From Clostridium sulfidigenes (GTDB lineage Bacteria > Bacillota > Clostridia > Clostridiales > Clostridiaceae), in assembly GCF_000732635.1 (NCBI RefSeq), contig NZ_JPMD01000001.1, forward strand, positions 186,001 through 250,000: DNA of 64,000 nt, given 5' to 3'. The notes under the pieces were generated by a model. It ran no database searches. It worked only from the letters and a program-made list of their open reading frames with translations, and was not told the DNA's origin. Below, in pieces: positions 18,346-27,574 of this stretch (positions are counted from its first letter, which is position 1; every line of letters begins with the position of its first letter). A program made the translations under genes and the position numbers.

Positions 18346-20109
18346 GTGGAAGATAAGACATTAAGGGAAACTGCAAAAGTACTTGATGGCAAACTAATTA
18401 TTACTGATGATGAAAATAATTCTGAAGGTCCTTGGATTGTAAAGGGCAAGGATGTTAGTTTATTTGTGGATGAACAAGAGGTAAAAGGAAGAGTTAGAGT
18501 TAACTCTGAGAGTAAAATAGATATAACTTTTAATGAATCTAAGGCAATGAGGGAATTGAATATTAATATTAGTGAAGACAAAATGATAGCTAGTATATCA
18601 ATAAACTATAGTCCTGAAGTTATTTATACTTTAGAAGATACACCGGAAGCACCCATGATTACCTTAAATGCAAAGGTAAAAGAAGAGAAATTTCCACCTA
18701 AATTTACAAGGGATGAAATATTAAAAGAACTTAAAGATAGGAATATAATTTATGGAATTGATAATAAGATCATAGATGACATAAGGAATATGGACAAGAT
18801 AGAGAATGTTATTGTTGCAAGGGGAAAGGAACCTGTTGAACCTATAGATGATGTATTAGAAGTATATTTTGATACCAATGCCCATAAGGGATTTAAAAGT
18901 GACCAATGTGGTAATGTAGATTTTAAATCTATAGGTAGTATAACAAGTGTGAAGAAAGACGATATTCTTGCAAAACGTACTGTAGGAAAAGAAGGTACTA
19001 TAGGTATAAACTTATTTTCTCAACCTATTCAACCTAGAAAAAGAAAAGTTAAGGACATGATGGTGAAAACAGGATGTAAATTTAAAGATAAGGATACTAT
19101 AGTGTCTACAATGGAGGGTAAACCTCAAGTAAAGGGATGCGTTTTTCAGGTTAATAATGTTCATGAGGTTGTTAGTGATGTAGATATAACTACAGGAGAT
19201 ATTAATTTTATAGGCGATGTAATTATTAATGCTGATGTTAAAGATGGTATGAAGGTTAAATCAGGAAATACCATAATTATAAAGGGAAATGCAGTAAGAT
19301 GTAGTCTTTGGTCGGAGGGAGATATGCAAATCATTGGTAGTGCAATTTCATCTACCATAAAGATTAGAAGTGAGTTCTCTGAGTTTAAAGGGTATTTAGA
19401 AGAGTTATCTGCCATAGTGGATAGTTTTCATAGTTTGTATAAGGCTGTAATAGCAGTTAAAGAAAGTGGAGATATAAAGGGGAATATAAGAGATTGTGAT
19501 ATTATAGGTCTTGTCATAAAGAGTAAATTTCCTTTAATAACTAAGATAATTAATAAAGTATTAAGCACAATGGTAGAAATTAATGATAATAACAATGAAT
19601 TATTTAGAGTATTAAAGATTAAATATGCTAACAAGAATTATATGTTAATAAGTGGTGTAGAAGAACTAATTAAGGTTAAGACTTTGGCAGAAGAGAAAAT
19701 AAAGGCTATAGAAGCTATGAAAGATATTAATTCAGATGCTACAATAGGTTACATTCAAGATTGTACAGTATTTTGCTCTGGAAGTTTAACAGTAAATGGA
19801 AAAGGCGTTTATAAATCCAATGTTTATGCAGAAAAGGGTATATATTTTACAGGAGAAGGTCAATGCGAACTTCGAGGGGGAAAAGTTAAAGCGAAAAGTG
19901 AAATTAAGGCAAAGATAGTAGGTTCGCCTTCTGGGGTTATGACAGAGGTAGTAGTAGATAAGGAAGGACATATTTATTGTGATATTGCTTATTTAAATAC
20001 TAAGTTTATAGTTGGAAATATGGAAACTATAATGGATGAAACATGCAAAAGTGTTCACGTATATATAGATAAAAATAGAGAGCTAATTGTTGAAAAGTTT
20101 AAAATTTAG
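18346..20109 (+). CDS. FapA/DUF342 family protein
   Basis: The 587-residue protein has the two-part structure of the DUF342 (FapA) family: an N-terminal mixed domain, then a repetitive beta-rich region from about residue 190 with glycine- and valine-rich turns (GDINFIGDVIINADVKDG, GCVFQVNN, YAEKGIYFTG), as in polymer-forming cytoskeletal-type beta-helices. A helical insert occupies roughly 340-460. The start is GTG with AGGGGTG upstream. In other clostridia this family commonly sits by chemotaxis and flagellar genes; it is named flagellar assembly protein A in Vibrio, but the biochemical role is unknown. It heads the che operon with an 11-bp gap to cheW. Confidence 0.75.
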   Translation: MEDKTLRETAKVLDGKLIITDDENNSEGPWIVKGKDVSLFVDEQEVKGRVRVNSESKIDITFNESKAMRELNINISEDKMIASISINYSPEVIYTLEDTPEAPMITLNAKVKEEKFPPKFTRDEILKELKDRNIIYGIDNKIIDDIRNMDKIENVIVARGKEPVEPIDDVLEVYFDTNAHKGFKSDQCGNVDFKSIGSITSVKKDDILAKRTVGKEGTIGINLFSQPIQPRKRKVKDMMVKTGCKFKDKDTIVSTMEGKPQVKGCVFQVNNVHEVVSDVDITTGDINFIGDVIINADVKDGMKVKSGNTIIIKGNAVRCSLWSEGDMQIIGSAISSTIKIRSEFSEFKGYLEELSAIVDSFHSLYKAVIAVKESGDIKGNIRDCDIIGLVIKSKFPLITKIINKVLSTMVEINDNNNELFRVLKIKYANKNYMLISGVEELIKVKTLAEEKIKAIEAMKDINSDATIGYIQDCTVFCSGSLTVNGKGVYKSNVYAEKGIYFTGEGQCELRGGKVKAKSEIKAKIVGSPSGVMTEVVVDKEGHIYCDIAYLNTKFIVGNMETIMDETCKSVHVYIDKNRELIVEKFKI

Positions 20110-20120
20110 GAGGGGTAAAA

Positions 20121-20579
20121 GTGGCAGAGGAATTTAAATTACTTGTGTTTAGATTAGGAGAACAGTGCTTTGCAGCAGATATTAGAGAGGTGGAACGTAT
20201 TCTAAACTATGAAGAGCCAACAAAAATTCCAGATTCACAGGATTTTTTAGAGGGAGTTATAAATTATCAAGATGGAATATTACCAGTAATTAGTTTAGCT
20301 AAAAAGTTTGGGATATATGGTTTAGAAGATAAAGAAAAAGAAGGTTCTATAATCGTTGCTAGAAATGAAGAGGGTGCCATAGGGGTTATAGTAGAAGCTG
20401 TTAATGAAGTTATATCTAGGAAAGTGGATGACTTAGAAGAGACTCCGGACATATCTTCTAATATATCTAAGAGATATGTTAAGGGAATAATAAAAGACAC
20501 AAATAAAAATACTATTATTTTACTTTTAAATTTAAATGAACTTCTTTCAACGGATGAAAAGGAGAAAATAGAAAGGTAA
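20121..20579 (+). CDS. cheW: CheW chemotaxis coupling protein (first copy)
   Basis: CheW links receptors to CheA at the membrane signalling array. The SH3-like fold is recognisable from FRLGEQCFAADIREVERIL at the start, the central GVINYQDGILPVISLAKKFG and the terminal ILLLNLNELL. It has 152 residues, typical of CheW. The start is GTG after AGGAGGGG. It differs clearly from the second CheW-like gene six genes downstream, so the two may serve different receptor sets. It is followed after three bases by cheD. Confidence 0.9.
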   Translation: MAEEFKLLVFRLGEQCFAADIREVERILNYEEPTKIPDSQDFLEGVINYQDGILPVISLAKKFGIYGLEDKEKEGSIIVARNEEGAIGVIVEAVNEVISRKVDDLEETPDISSNISKRYVKGIIKDTNKNTIILLLNLNELLSTDEKEKIER

Positions 20580-20582
20580 GCT

Positions 20583-21071
20583 ATGGAGTACACGGAGATA
20601 AAAGTAGGCATTGCAGATTATAAAATAGCAAAATGTCCAGATAGACTTATGACAATTGGACTAGGTTCTTGTATTGGTATTGCCATGATTGATAAAAAAA
20701 GTGGAATTGGAGGCCTTGCCCATATTATGCTTCCAGACAGTGAAAAGTTTAATAAGATAGCAAATGAAATAAAGTTTGCTAATCTTGCAATACCTATTCT
20801 GATTAAAGAAATGATAGAGAATGGTGCAAAAGAAAAAGATTTAAGAGCCAAGATTGCTGGTGGGGCATCTATGTTTAACTTTGCAGACAGCAAGGTTAAT
20901 ATGGATATAGGTGCTAGAAACAGCCTAGCAGTTAAGGATATATTAAAGGCTAGAAAAATACCTATAGATAGTGAAGAAATTGGAGGAACTAAAGGAAGAA
21001 CAATAACCTTTGATACAGTAACAGGGGAGCTATATGTAAAAACTGTAGGAGAAGGTATTAAAATTATATAG
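20583..21071 (+). CDS. cheD: CheD chemoreceptor glutamine deamidase
   Basis: CheD deamidates receptor glutamines and, in Bacillus, binds CheC to adjust adaptation. The catalytic Cys lies in LGSCIGIAMID and the His in GGLAHIMLPDS, followed by KIAGGASMF and the C-terminal GRTITFDTVTGELYVK. The 162 residues are the normal length. The gene is three bases after cheW and is accompanied by cheC further down, so the three-part adaptation system of Bacillus subtilis is complete here (CheB/CheR, CheC/CheD, CheY). Confidence 0.93.
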   Translation: MEYTEIKVGIADYKIAKCPDRLMTIGLGSCIGIAMIDKKSGIGGLAHIMLPDSEKFNKIANEIKFANLAIPILIKEMIENGAKEKDLRAKIAGGASMFNFADSKVNMDIGARNSLAVKDILKARKIPIDSEEIGGTKGRTITFDTVTGELYVKTVGEGIKII

Positions 21072-21096
21072 AAATTAATGATTGGAGTGATTACAT

Positions 21097-22224
21097 ATGG
21101 TACAAAAGGTTTCAGTTATGGTTGTAGATGACTCCGCTTTAATGCGAAAGATGATATCAGATATGATAAATATGGAAGATGACATGGAAGTGATAGCCAT
21201 TGCTAGAAATGGAGAAGATCTTTTAGAAAAGTTAAAAAAGCAGGTTCCAGATGTTATCACTTTAGATATTGAAATGCCAAAGATGAATGGGATAGAAGCT
21301 TTGAAGAAAGTAATGGAGTTAAAGATACCTACTAAAGTTATTATGATAAGTAGTTTAGCACAAGATGGTGCCGAGGAAACTATGGAATGTTTAGAAAATG
21401 GAGCTATAGATTTTGTACCTAAACCATCAGGTTCAATTTCTTTAAATATTAATGTAGTTAGAGAAATTCTAGTTTCGAAAATAAGAGGTATCAGATTTGT
21501 AAGAAACACTTCTTCCATTAGTAACACAAAAGATGTTGACATTAAAGAAGGTAAAACAAGAGAAATACATAGAGTTTCTCAAGTATTGAAAATAAGAGAA
21601 AGAGACTCAAGGCCTAAAGTTATAAGAAATAAAGAAATAGGTAATAAAAAAATCTCAGCAATTGTAATGGGGGCATCTACAGGTGGTCCTAAGGCATTAT
21701 TTAATGTTATTACAAACCTTCCAGAAAAATTAGGAGTTCCTATATTAGTGGTTCAGCATATGCCAGAAGGCTTTACAAAAGCTTTTGCTGAAAGACTTAA
21801 TAAATTTTCTAAGGTTAAGGTGGTGGAAGCCAGGGAAGGTATGTCCATAGAAAAGGATGTTGTATATATAGCACCTGGTGGTAAACATATGGAGATAAGT
21901 AGAAGCAAAACTATAACCTTAAATTTAGAATCTCCAATGTGGGGAGTAAGGCCGGCTGTAGACAAGCTTTTTATATCAGGAGCTAAGGTATTTGGTGAGA
22001 ATCTATTAGGTATTATCCTCACTGGTATGGGAAGAGATGGTGCTGATGGAATTATAGAAGTGAAAAAAGCAGGTGGAGCCACTATATCAGAAGATGAGTC
22101 TACTTGTATAATATATGGAATGCCTAAAGCAGCTTATGACACTAATATGATAGACGAAGTTATTCCACTTTATGATATTAGTAAAAGAATAGCTAATATA
22201 GTACTGGGGGATGTGAAGAATTAA
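21097..22224 (+). CDS. cheB: CheB receptor methylesterase/response regulator
   Basis: The N-terminal receiver domain (about 1-120) has the acidic pair VVDDSALMRKM, the phosphoacceptor Asp in TLDIEMPKMNG and the Lys in FVPKPSG. The C-terminal esterase domain (about 185-370) has the catalytic Ser in MGASTGGPKAL, the His in VVQHMPEGFT and the Asp in TGMGRDGADG. A basic linker separates them. The 375 residues match the family. Phosphorylated CheB removes methyl groups from receptor glutamates in the cytoplasm. The stop overlaps the cheR ATG by one base. Confidence 0.95.
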   Translation: MVQKVSVMVVDDSALMRKMISDMINMEDDMEVIAIARNGEDLLEKLKKQVPDVITLDIEMPKMNGIEALKKVMELKIPTKVIMISSLAQDGAEETMECLENGAIDFVPKPSGSISLNINVVREILVSKIRGIRFVRNTSSISNTKDVDIKEGKTREIHRVSQVLKIRERDSRPKVIRNKEIGNKKISAIVMGASTGGPKALFNVITNLPEKLGVPILVVQHMPEGFTKAFAERLNKFSKVKVVEAREGMSIEKDVVYIAPGGKHMEISRSKTITLNLESPMWGVRPAVDKLFISGAKVFGENLLGIILTGMGRDGADGIIEVKKAGGATISEDESTCIIYGMPKAAYDTNMIDEVIPLYDISKRIANIVLGDVKN

Positions 22225-22988
22225 TGGATTTTACAAAGTTTGAAAATTTTATATTAAGAGAGTTTAATTTAGATTTGTCTGGCTATAAATCAGCTCAGTT
22301 ACATAGAAGGATACTTACTATTATGTCTAGGGCTGGAGCTAAAGATTTAGATGAATATATGGTATTAATAAAAAAAGATAAGGTTATAAGGGAAAAGTTT
22401 TTGGATTATGTTACGATAAATGTAACAGAGTTCTATAGAAACCCACAAATATTTCAGGAACTTGAAAATTTTATAAAAAGTGAATTATCCTATAATAGAC
22501 CACTAAAAATATGGAGTGCAGCTTGCTCTATTGGGGCAGAACCGTATTCTATATCTATGATGCTAAAGGAGATGACCCCTAGTGTTAGACATAAGATATT
22601 AGCTACAGATATAGATACTAACATCTTAATAAGAGCAAAAGCAGGAGAGTATGTAAGTGGAGATATTAAAAACATACCTAAAACCCAACTTCATAAGTAT
22701 TTTAAACATGAGGGGGAAAAATTTATAATTAACCAAGAAGTAAAAGATCTAGTAACATTTAAAAAACATGATCTTATATTAGATAGCTATGAAGGTGGCT
22801 TTGACATAATTGTATGTAGAAATGTGGTTATATATTTTACGAATGAAGTAAAAGAAAAAATTTATGAAAAGTTTTCTAAAGCATTAAATTCAGGAGGTTT
22901 ATTATTTATAGGTGCTACAGAAAGTATATATGGATATAAGAATTTTGGTTTTGAGAAACTTTCAACATTTATCTATAAGAAAATTTAA
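22224..22988 (+). CDS. cheR: CheR receptor methyltransferase
   Basis: CheR uses S-adenosylmethionine to methylate receptor glutamates. The N-terminal helical domain includes SGYKSAQLHRRI. The SAM-binding motif reads WSAACSIGAEPYSIS near residue 95, where many homologues have CSSGEEPY. FYRNPQIF precedes it, and IIVCRNVVIYF and GGLLFIGATES complete the fold. The 254 residues are standard. The ATG overlaps the cheB stop (TAATGG), suggesting translational coupling of the opposing enzymes. Confidence 0.94.
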   Translation: MDFTKFENFILREFNLDLSGYKSAQLHRRILTIMSRAGAKDLDEYMVLIKKDKVIREKFLDYVTINVTEFYRNPQIFQELENFIKSELSYNRPLKIWSAACSIGAEPYSISMMLKEMTPSVRHKILATDIDTNILIRAKAGEYVSGDIKNIPKTQLHKYFKHEGEKFIINQEVKDLVTFKKHDLILDSYEGGFDIIVCRNVVIYFTNEVKEKIYEKFSKALNSGGLLFIGATESIYGYKNFGFEKLSTFIYKKI

Positions 22989-22999
22989 GGAGGGGTAAT

Positions 23000-25156
23000 A
23001 TGGACACTTCTCAATATCTATCTATGTTTTTAGAAGAGTCAAGTGACAATCTACAACTATTAAATGAATCATTACTTATATTAGAAAATGATTCGGAAGA
23101 TATGGAAATATTAAATCAGATTTTCAGAGTTGCACATACTATTAAAGGAATGGCTGCTACTATGGGGTATACTAAAATGGCAGAACTGACCCATAAGATG
23201 GAGGATGTATTGTCCAAGTTTAGAGAGGGACAACTTAAGGTAACCCATGAAGTGGTAACAGTATTGTTTAATTGTTTAGATATTTTAGAATCCATGGTAG
23301 GGGATATTACTGATGGAGGTGATGGAGACTTAGAGATTAATAACATTGTAACTCAGCTAGTAAAGATAGCGGAGGGAAATGAAAACATCCCAAAGGAAGA
23401 AAATTCATCAGATGCAATTCAGAATAAAGATAAAGAAGTGGCGCAAGATATAATGGGCAGTGAGGAGAGTGTAGACTTAGGTCTTGATGAATATGATATT
23501 GATACCTTAAAGGAAGCTTTAAAGAATAATTTCAATACCTTCCATGTTCATGTTGGACTTGATGAAAAAACTATTTTAAAATCTGCTAGAGCATTTATTT
23601 TATTTCAGACTTTAGAGGAGAATGGAGAAATCTTAAAATCAAATCCAAAGCTTGAGGATTTAGAAAGTGAAAACTTTGATTTTGATATTGATTTAGTATT
23701 TGTAACAGAAACCTCTCAGGACATAATAAGAAATTCTATAAATGGAATATCTGAAATAAGGCAAGTTGAAGTAAGAGACATAAGTAGTTTGGTTAAAAAT
23801 GGTAACAGTATTAGCGATGGTAAAGGAGCTAATGAAATTGCTGCCACAACTTTAGCTACTAGTACTAAGGCTACAAATACTGTTGAAATTGCTAAAGACA
23901 AAGAAAGTTCTAACAAAGTAGTAGAGCTGAAGGATTCAAAAAATAATCTTAAGGCAAAAACTGTAGAAACAGCACCTAGTAACAAAGAGGAAAATAAAAA
24001 ACAACCAGTAAAACATAAAAATAAAGGTGTTGGACAATCTGTTAGAGTGGATTTAGAAAGATTAGATAACTTTATGAATATGGTATCTGAGCTAGTAATT
24101 CATAGAACTAGATTAGAGCAAATAAGTGCTAATCATAAGATTGTGGAATTAAATGAGACATTAGAAGAAGTAGCAAGAACTACTACTGATCTTCAAGATT
24201 TAGTTATGAAGATTAGAATGTTACCTTTAGATGTAGTATTTAATAGATTCCCAAGAATGATAAGAGATTTATCAATGGAACTAAATAAAGAGATTGATTT
24301 TGAAATTCAAGGACAGGATACAGAGCTTGATAGAACTGTAATTGAAGAGATAGGTGAACCTTTAATACATTTACTTAGAAATGCTGCAGACCATGGAGTT
24401 GAGTCAGCAGAAAAAAGAATTAGTCAAGGTAAGCCAGCAGCAGGAAAGATAAAATTAATTGCCTATTCTGAAGGTACCAAGGCTGTTATAAAGGTAGAAG
24501 ATGATGGTAGTGGTATCAATGTAGAAAAGGTTAAGGCTAAGGCAGAGAAAGTTGGTATTAATACTGAAGGGATGAGTGATAATGATATAAAAAATCTTAT
24601 TTTCTCTCAAGGGTTTAGTACTAATGAAGTAGTTACTGATATATCAGGAAGAGGAGTTGGAATGGATGTTGTAAAAACAAAAATTTCAAGCCTTGGAGGA
24701 ACCGTAGATGTATTCAGTGAAGAAGGAAAAGGAACCTCCTTTATAATAAAGTTGCCTTTAACTCTACAAATAATTCAATCCTTACTTGTTAAGATTGGAA
24801 CAGAGACTATGGCTATATCCTTAGGATTTATCGATAGAGTTATGGAATATAATCCAGAGGAAATTAAAAGAACAAATAATAAAGAAATTGTGGTATATAA
24901 TGATAAGGTGTTTAAATTAGTAAGAATTAATGATAAATTAGATATAGAAAGTAAGGATTATGGTAAAAAATACGTAATACTTGCAAAGGTTGGCGAAAAT
25001 GAAGTTGCCTTAGTTGTTGATTCATTATTAGGACAAAAGGAAATAGTTATTAAAACCTTTGGAAACATACTAAAATCCACAAAAGAATATATTGGAGCTA
25101 CTATATTAGGTGATGGATTAGTGACATTAATTTTAGATGTAGCAGCACTTATTTAG
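23000..25156 (+). CDS. cheA: CheA chemotaxis histidine kinase
   Basis: The 718-residue kinase carries all five regions: an Hpt domain with phosphorylated His46 in RVAHTIKGMAATMGY, a CheY/CheB-binding P2 region at roughly 165-260, a low-complexity Ala/Thr/Lys linker, a dimerisation domain (RLDNFMNMVSELVIHRTRLE near 350), the HATPase_c domain with LLRNAADHGVE (N box), VEDDGSGI and DISGRGVGMDVVK (G boxes), and a C-terminal CheW-like domain from about 590. AGGAGGGG precedes the ATG. It lies between cheR and cheC in the same operon. Confidence 0.96.
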   Translation: MDTSQYLSMFLEESSDNLQLLNESLLILENDSEDMEILNQIFRVAHTIKGMAATMGYTKMAELTHKMEDVLSKFREGQLKVTHEVVTVLFNCLDILESMVGDITDGGDGDLEINNIVTQLVKIAEGNENIPKEENSSDAIQNKDKEVAQDIMGSEESVDLGLDEYDIDTLKEALKNNFNTFHVHVGLDEKTILKSARAFILFQTLEENGEILKSNPKLEDLESENFDFDIDLVFVTETSQDIIRNSINGISEIRQVEVRDISSLVKNGNSISDGKGANEIAATTLATSTKATNTVEIAKDKESSNKVVELKDSKNNLKAKTVETAPSNKEENKKQPVKHKNKGVGQSVRVDLERLDNFMNMVSELVIHRTRLEQISANHKIVELNETLEEVARTTTDLQDLVMKIRMLPLDVVFNRFPRMIRDLSMELNKEIDFEIQGQDTELDRTVIEEIGEPLIHLLRNAADHGVESAEKRISQGKPAAGKIKLIAYSEGTKAVIKVEDDGSGINVEKVKAKAEKVGINTEGMSDNDIKNLIFSQGFSTNEVVTDISGRGVGMDVVKTKISSLGGTVDVFSEEGKGTSFIIKLPLTLQIIQSLLVKIGTETMAISLGFIDRVMEYNPEEIKRTNNKEIVVYNDKVFKLVRINDKLDIESKDYGKKYVILAKVGENEVALVVDSLLGQKEIVIKTFGNILKSTKEYIGATILGDGLVTLILDVAALI

Positions 25157-25166
25157 GAGGAGAGCT

Positions 25167-25760
25167 ATGGAGTTTACCGAGTTACAAATAGATGCATTGA
25201 GAGAGATTGGTAATATAGGTCTTGGAAATGCAGCTACAGCCATGGCGCAAATCTTAGGGAAAGAGATACAAATATCAGTTCCCAGGGTAAATGTTATTTC
25301 CTTAGAGGATATTTTTGAAAGGGTAGATGAAGAAACTGTAGTTTATGCAGTAATTGCAAGAGTTCTTGGTGAAGCCCCAGGAAATATATTATTTATGTTT
25401 GATACAGCTACAATGATGAAGATTGCAGAAATGCTAGTTGGAAAGCAAGAGGGAGAAGAGTTAAATGAACTAGGTTATTCAGCCCTTGGAGAAATAGGTA
25501 ACATAATATTTGCAACCTATATGAATGCCATAAGTCAAATGACTAATTTAAGGCTATTCCCGTCGGTACCTGCAGTAGCGAAGGACATGCTTACAGCAGT
25601 GCTTTCCACAACTTTCATTGAATCTGGTCAATTTAATGACTATGTATTAGATATAGAAACAGGATTTTCTCAGGAGAATGAAGACTTAAGAGGTGATTTT
25701 TATTTTATCCCAGCGCCAGGGTCTTTGGAAAGAATATTAGAATCATTAGGATTAAATTAA
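25167..25760 (+). CDS. cheC: CheC CheY-phosphate phosphatase
   Basis: CheC dephosphorylates CheY-P and binds CheD. Two copies of the family motif are visible: LREIGNIGLGNAATAMAQI near residue 10-28 and LGEIGNIIFATYMNAISQM near 108-126, each followed by a conserved Pro as in the E-x2-N phosphatase signature. The 197 residues match Bacillus-type CheC without a FliN domain. It overlaps nothing and is followed by cheY after 17 bases, an order that suggests balanced production of the regulator and its phosphatase. Confidence 0.94.
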   Translation: MEFTELQIDALREIGNIGLGNAATAMAQILGKEIQISVPRVNVISLEDIFERVDEETVVYAVIARVLGEAPGNILFMFDTATMMKIAEMLVGKQEGEELNELGYSALGEIGNIIFATYMNAISQMTNLRLFPSVPAVAKDMLTAVLSTTFIESGQFNDYVLDIETGFSQENEDLRGDFYFIPAPGSLERILESLGLN

Positions 25761-25777
25761 CGGAGGTTATGTAGAAA

Positions 25778-26137
25778 ATGGCAAGAGTATTAATAGTAGA
25801 CGATGCGACTTTTATGAGAATGATGGTTAAGGATATTTTAGAGAAGAATGGATATGAAGTTATTGGAGAAGCTAATAATGGAATTAAGGCAGTGGAAATC
25901 TATAAAGCAGAAAACCCAGATATAGTAACCATGGATATAACAATGCCTGAGATGGATGGAATAGAAGCAGTTAAACAAATCAAAGCTTTTGATCCAAGTG
26001 CAAAGATAGTTATGTGTAGTGCAATGGGACAACAAAGCATGGTTATGGATGCTATAAAAGCTGGAGCAAAGGACTTTATAGTTAAACCATTCCAAGCAGA
26101 TAGAGTACTTGAAGCTATAAAAAAAGTATTAGGATAA
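25778..26137 (+). CDS. cheY: CheY chemotaxis response regulator
   Basis: This is a single receiver domain of 119 residues. The acidic pocket is VDDATFMR (Asp8, Asp9), the phosphoacceptor Asp53 lies in TMDITMPEMDG, the switch residue is in MCSAMGQ (Ser81 at the usual Thr/Ser position) and Lys103 lies in IVKPFQ. Phospho-CheY binds FliM and FliY, both encoded just downstream with N-terminal EIDALL motifs. CGGAGG precedes the ATG. Confidence 0.96.
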   Translation: MARVLIVDDATFMRMMVKDILEKNGYEVIGEANNGIKAVEIYKAENPDIVTMDITMPEMDGIEAVKQIKAFDPSAKIVMCSAMGQQSMVMDAIKAGAKDFIVKPFQADRVLEAIKKVLG

Positions 26138-26153
26138 TATGGGGGGGATTTTA

Positions 26154-26552
26154 GTGCAAGTTGTGGTTTTTACAATAGGTGACGAAGAATTCGCAGTAGA
26201 GACAAGCAAAGTTCAAGGAATAAACGGACTAATGAAAATCACAAAGGTTCCCAAAGCGGAAAAATATATTAAGGGACTTATAAATCTAAGAGGAAGTATA
26301 CTTTCCGTATTAGATATTAATCTTCTTTTAGGTATGAATATAAGCGATGAAAACAATAATAACATTATAGTTTTAGAGTTAGATGGTGAGCAAGTTGGAA
26401 TAACTGTAGACCATGTAGAAGAAGTTATGAATGTAGAAGAAGATATGATTAAAAGAGTTCATGAAGATAAAAATAAGCCTTTTATAAAGGGACTTATTAA
26501 TCTTGAAAATAGAATATTAACTATGATTGATATTGATAAACTACTACAATAG
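26154..26552 (+). CDS. CheW-type coupling protein (second copy)
   Basis: This 132-residue protein has the CheW fold: VVVFTIGDEEFAVETSKVQGI at the N-terminus, KGLINLRGSILSVLDINLLLG in the middle and a repeated GLINLENRILTMIDIDKLL at the end. I choose GTG 26154 because seven G residues (26141-26147) form the ribosome site six bases upstream. An in-frame ATG at 26139 overlaps that G run and would add five residues. It lies between cheY and fliM, so it probably joins CheA to receptors together with the first CheW. Confidence 0.9.
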   Translation: MQVVVFTIGDEEFAVETSKVQGINGLMKITKVPKAEKYIKGLINLRGSILSVLDINLLLGMNISDENNNNIIVLELDGEQVGITVDHVEEVMNVEEDMIKRVHEDKNKPFIKGLINLENRILTMIDIDKLLQ

Positions 26553-26578
26553 ACCCACTGGGTAGAAAGAGGTAGAAT

Positions 26579-27574
26579 ATGGCAGAAACCTTATCGCAAA
26601 GTGAAATAGATGCACTTTTATCTGCCTTGTCTTCTGGTGACTTAGAACCAAGTGACATTGAAAAAGATGAAGAAAATGTCAAAATAAAAGATTATGACTT
26701 TAAAAGACCTCAAAAATTTTCTAAGGATGTTATTAGAGCTATAGAAGTTATTCATGATAATTATGCAAGGATAGTATCTAACTATTTAACAGCTCAGCTT
26801 AGAAGTAATGTTAAGGTGAAGATAGAGAATGTAGAACAAATTACATATGAAGAATTTATACATTCTATTCCAAGCACCACTGTGCTTAACTTGTTTAGGA
26901 TGCCTCCCCTTGATGGTCAAATAATATTAGAGACTAACGAGGAATTTGTCCTTAGAATATATGATGTTCTAGCTGGAGGAAGTGGAGACAAAAAGCCTAA
27001 ATTTAAGGAACTCACAGATATAGAAAAAAACATTATTAAGCATGTTAATCAAGAAATGATTTCTAAGTTAAAGTTAGCTTGGGAAGATGTTATGCAGGTA
27101 GAAACTATTCTGGATAGTATAGAAACTAATCCGGCATTGAACCAAATTTTGGCTCCTAATGAGCCGGTGGCATTAATAACTTTTAGTGTAGATATGTTTG
27201 ATACAAGTTTACTTATCAATATATGTATTCCACATCTTAGTATAGAAAAGGTTCTAGATAAGTTAGTTATAAAAAATTGGTTTAGCACCGTAGATAATGA
27301 ACAAGGTGAAGAGGTAAAAGATAAAATAAATAAAGTTATAAAAAATGTAGACGTAGGAATGAAGGCTGTCCTTGGAGAAACGAAGATTTCTGTAAATGAC
27401 TTTTTGAATTTATTTACAGGGGATATTATTACCCTAGATAGAAGCTACGATAGCACTGTTGATATTTATGTAGAAGATGAGCTTCTATTTAAAGCTAAGC
27501 CTGGGTTAAAGGGTAAAAATAAGGCAGTTCAAATAATTGAATATATAGACAGAGGAGTTGAGAATGATGGATAA
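26579..27574 (+). CDS. fliM: FliM flagellar motor switch protein
   Basis: FliM forms the middle part of the cytoplasmic C ring and receives CheY-P. The N-terminal CheY-binding motif LSQSEIDALLSAL spans about residues 4-16. The CheC-like middle domain contains the GGSGD loop (DVLAGGSGDKKPKF) and the C-terminal SpoA/FliN-like domain ends near residue 325. The 331 residues are normal. The last codons overlap the start of fliY by 11 bases, consistent with coupled synthesis of switch subunits. Confidence 0.95.
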   Translation: MAETLSQSEIDALLSALSSGDLEPSDIEKDEENVKIKDYDFKRPQKFSKDVIRAIEVIHDNYARIVSNYLTAQLRSNVKVKIENVEQITYEEFIHSIPSTTVLNLFRMPPLDGQIILETNEEFVLRIYDVLAGGSGDKKPKFKELTDIEKNIIKHVNQEMISKLKLAWEDVMQVETILDSIETNPALNQILAPNEPVALITFSVDMFDTSLLINICIPHLSIEKVLDKLVIKNWFSTVDNEQGEEVKDKINKVIKNVDVGMKAVLGETKISVNDFLNLFTGDIITLDRSYDSTVDIYVEDELLFKAKPGLKGKNKAVQIIEYIDRGVENDG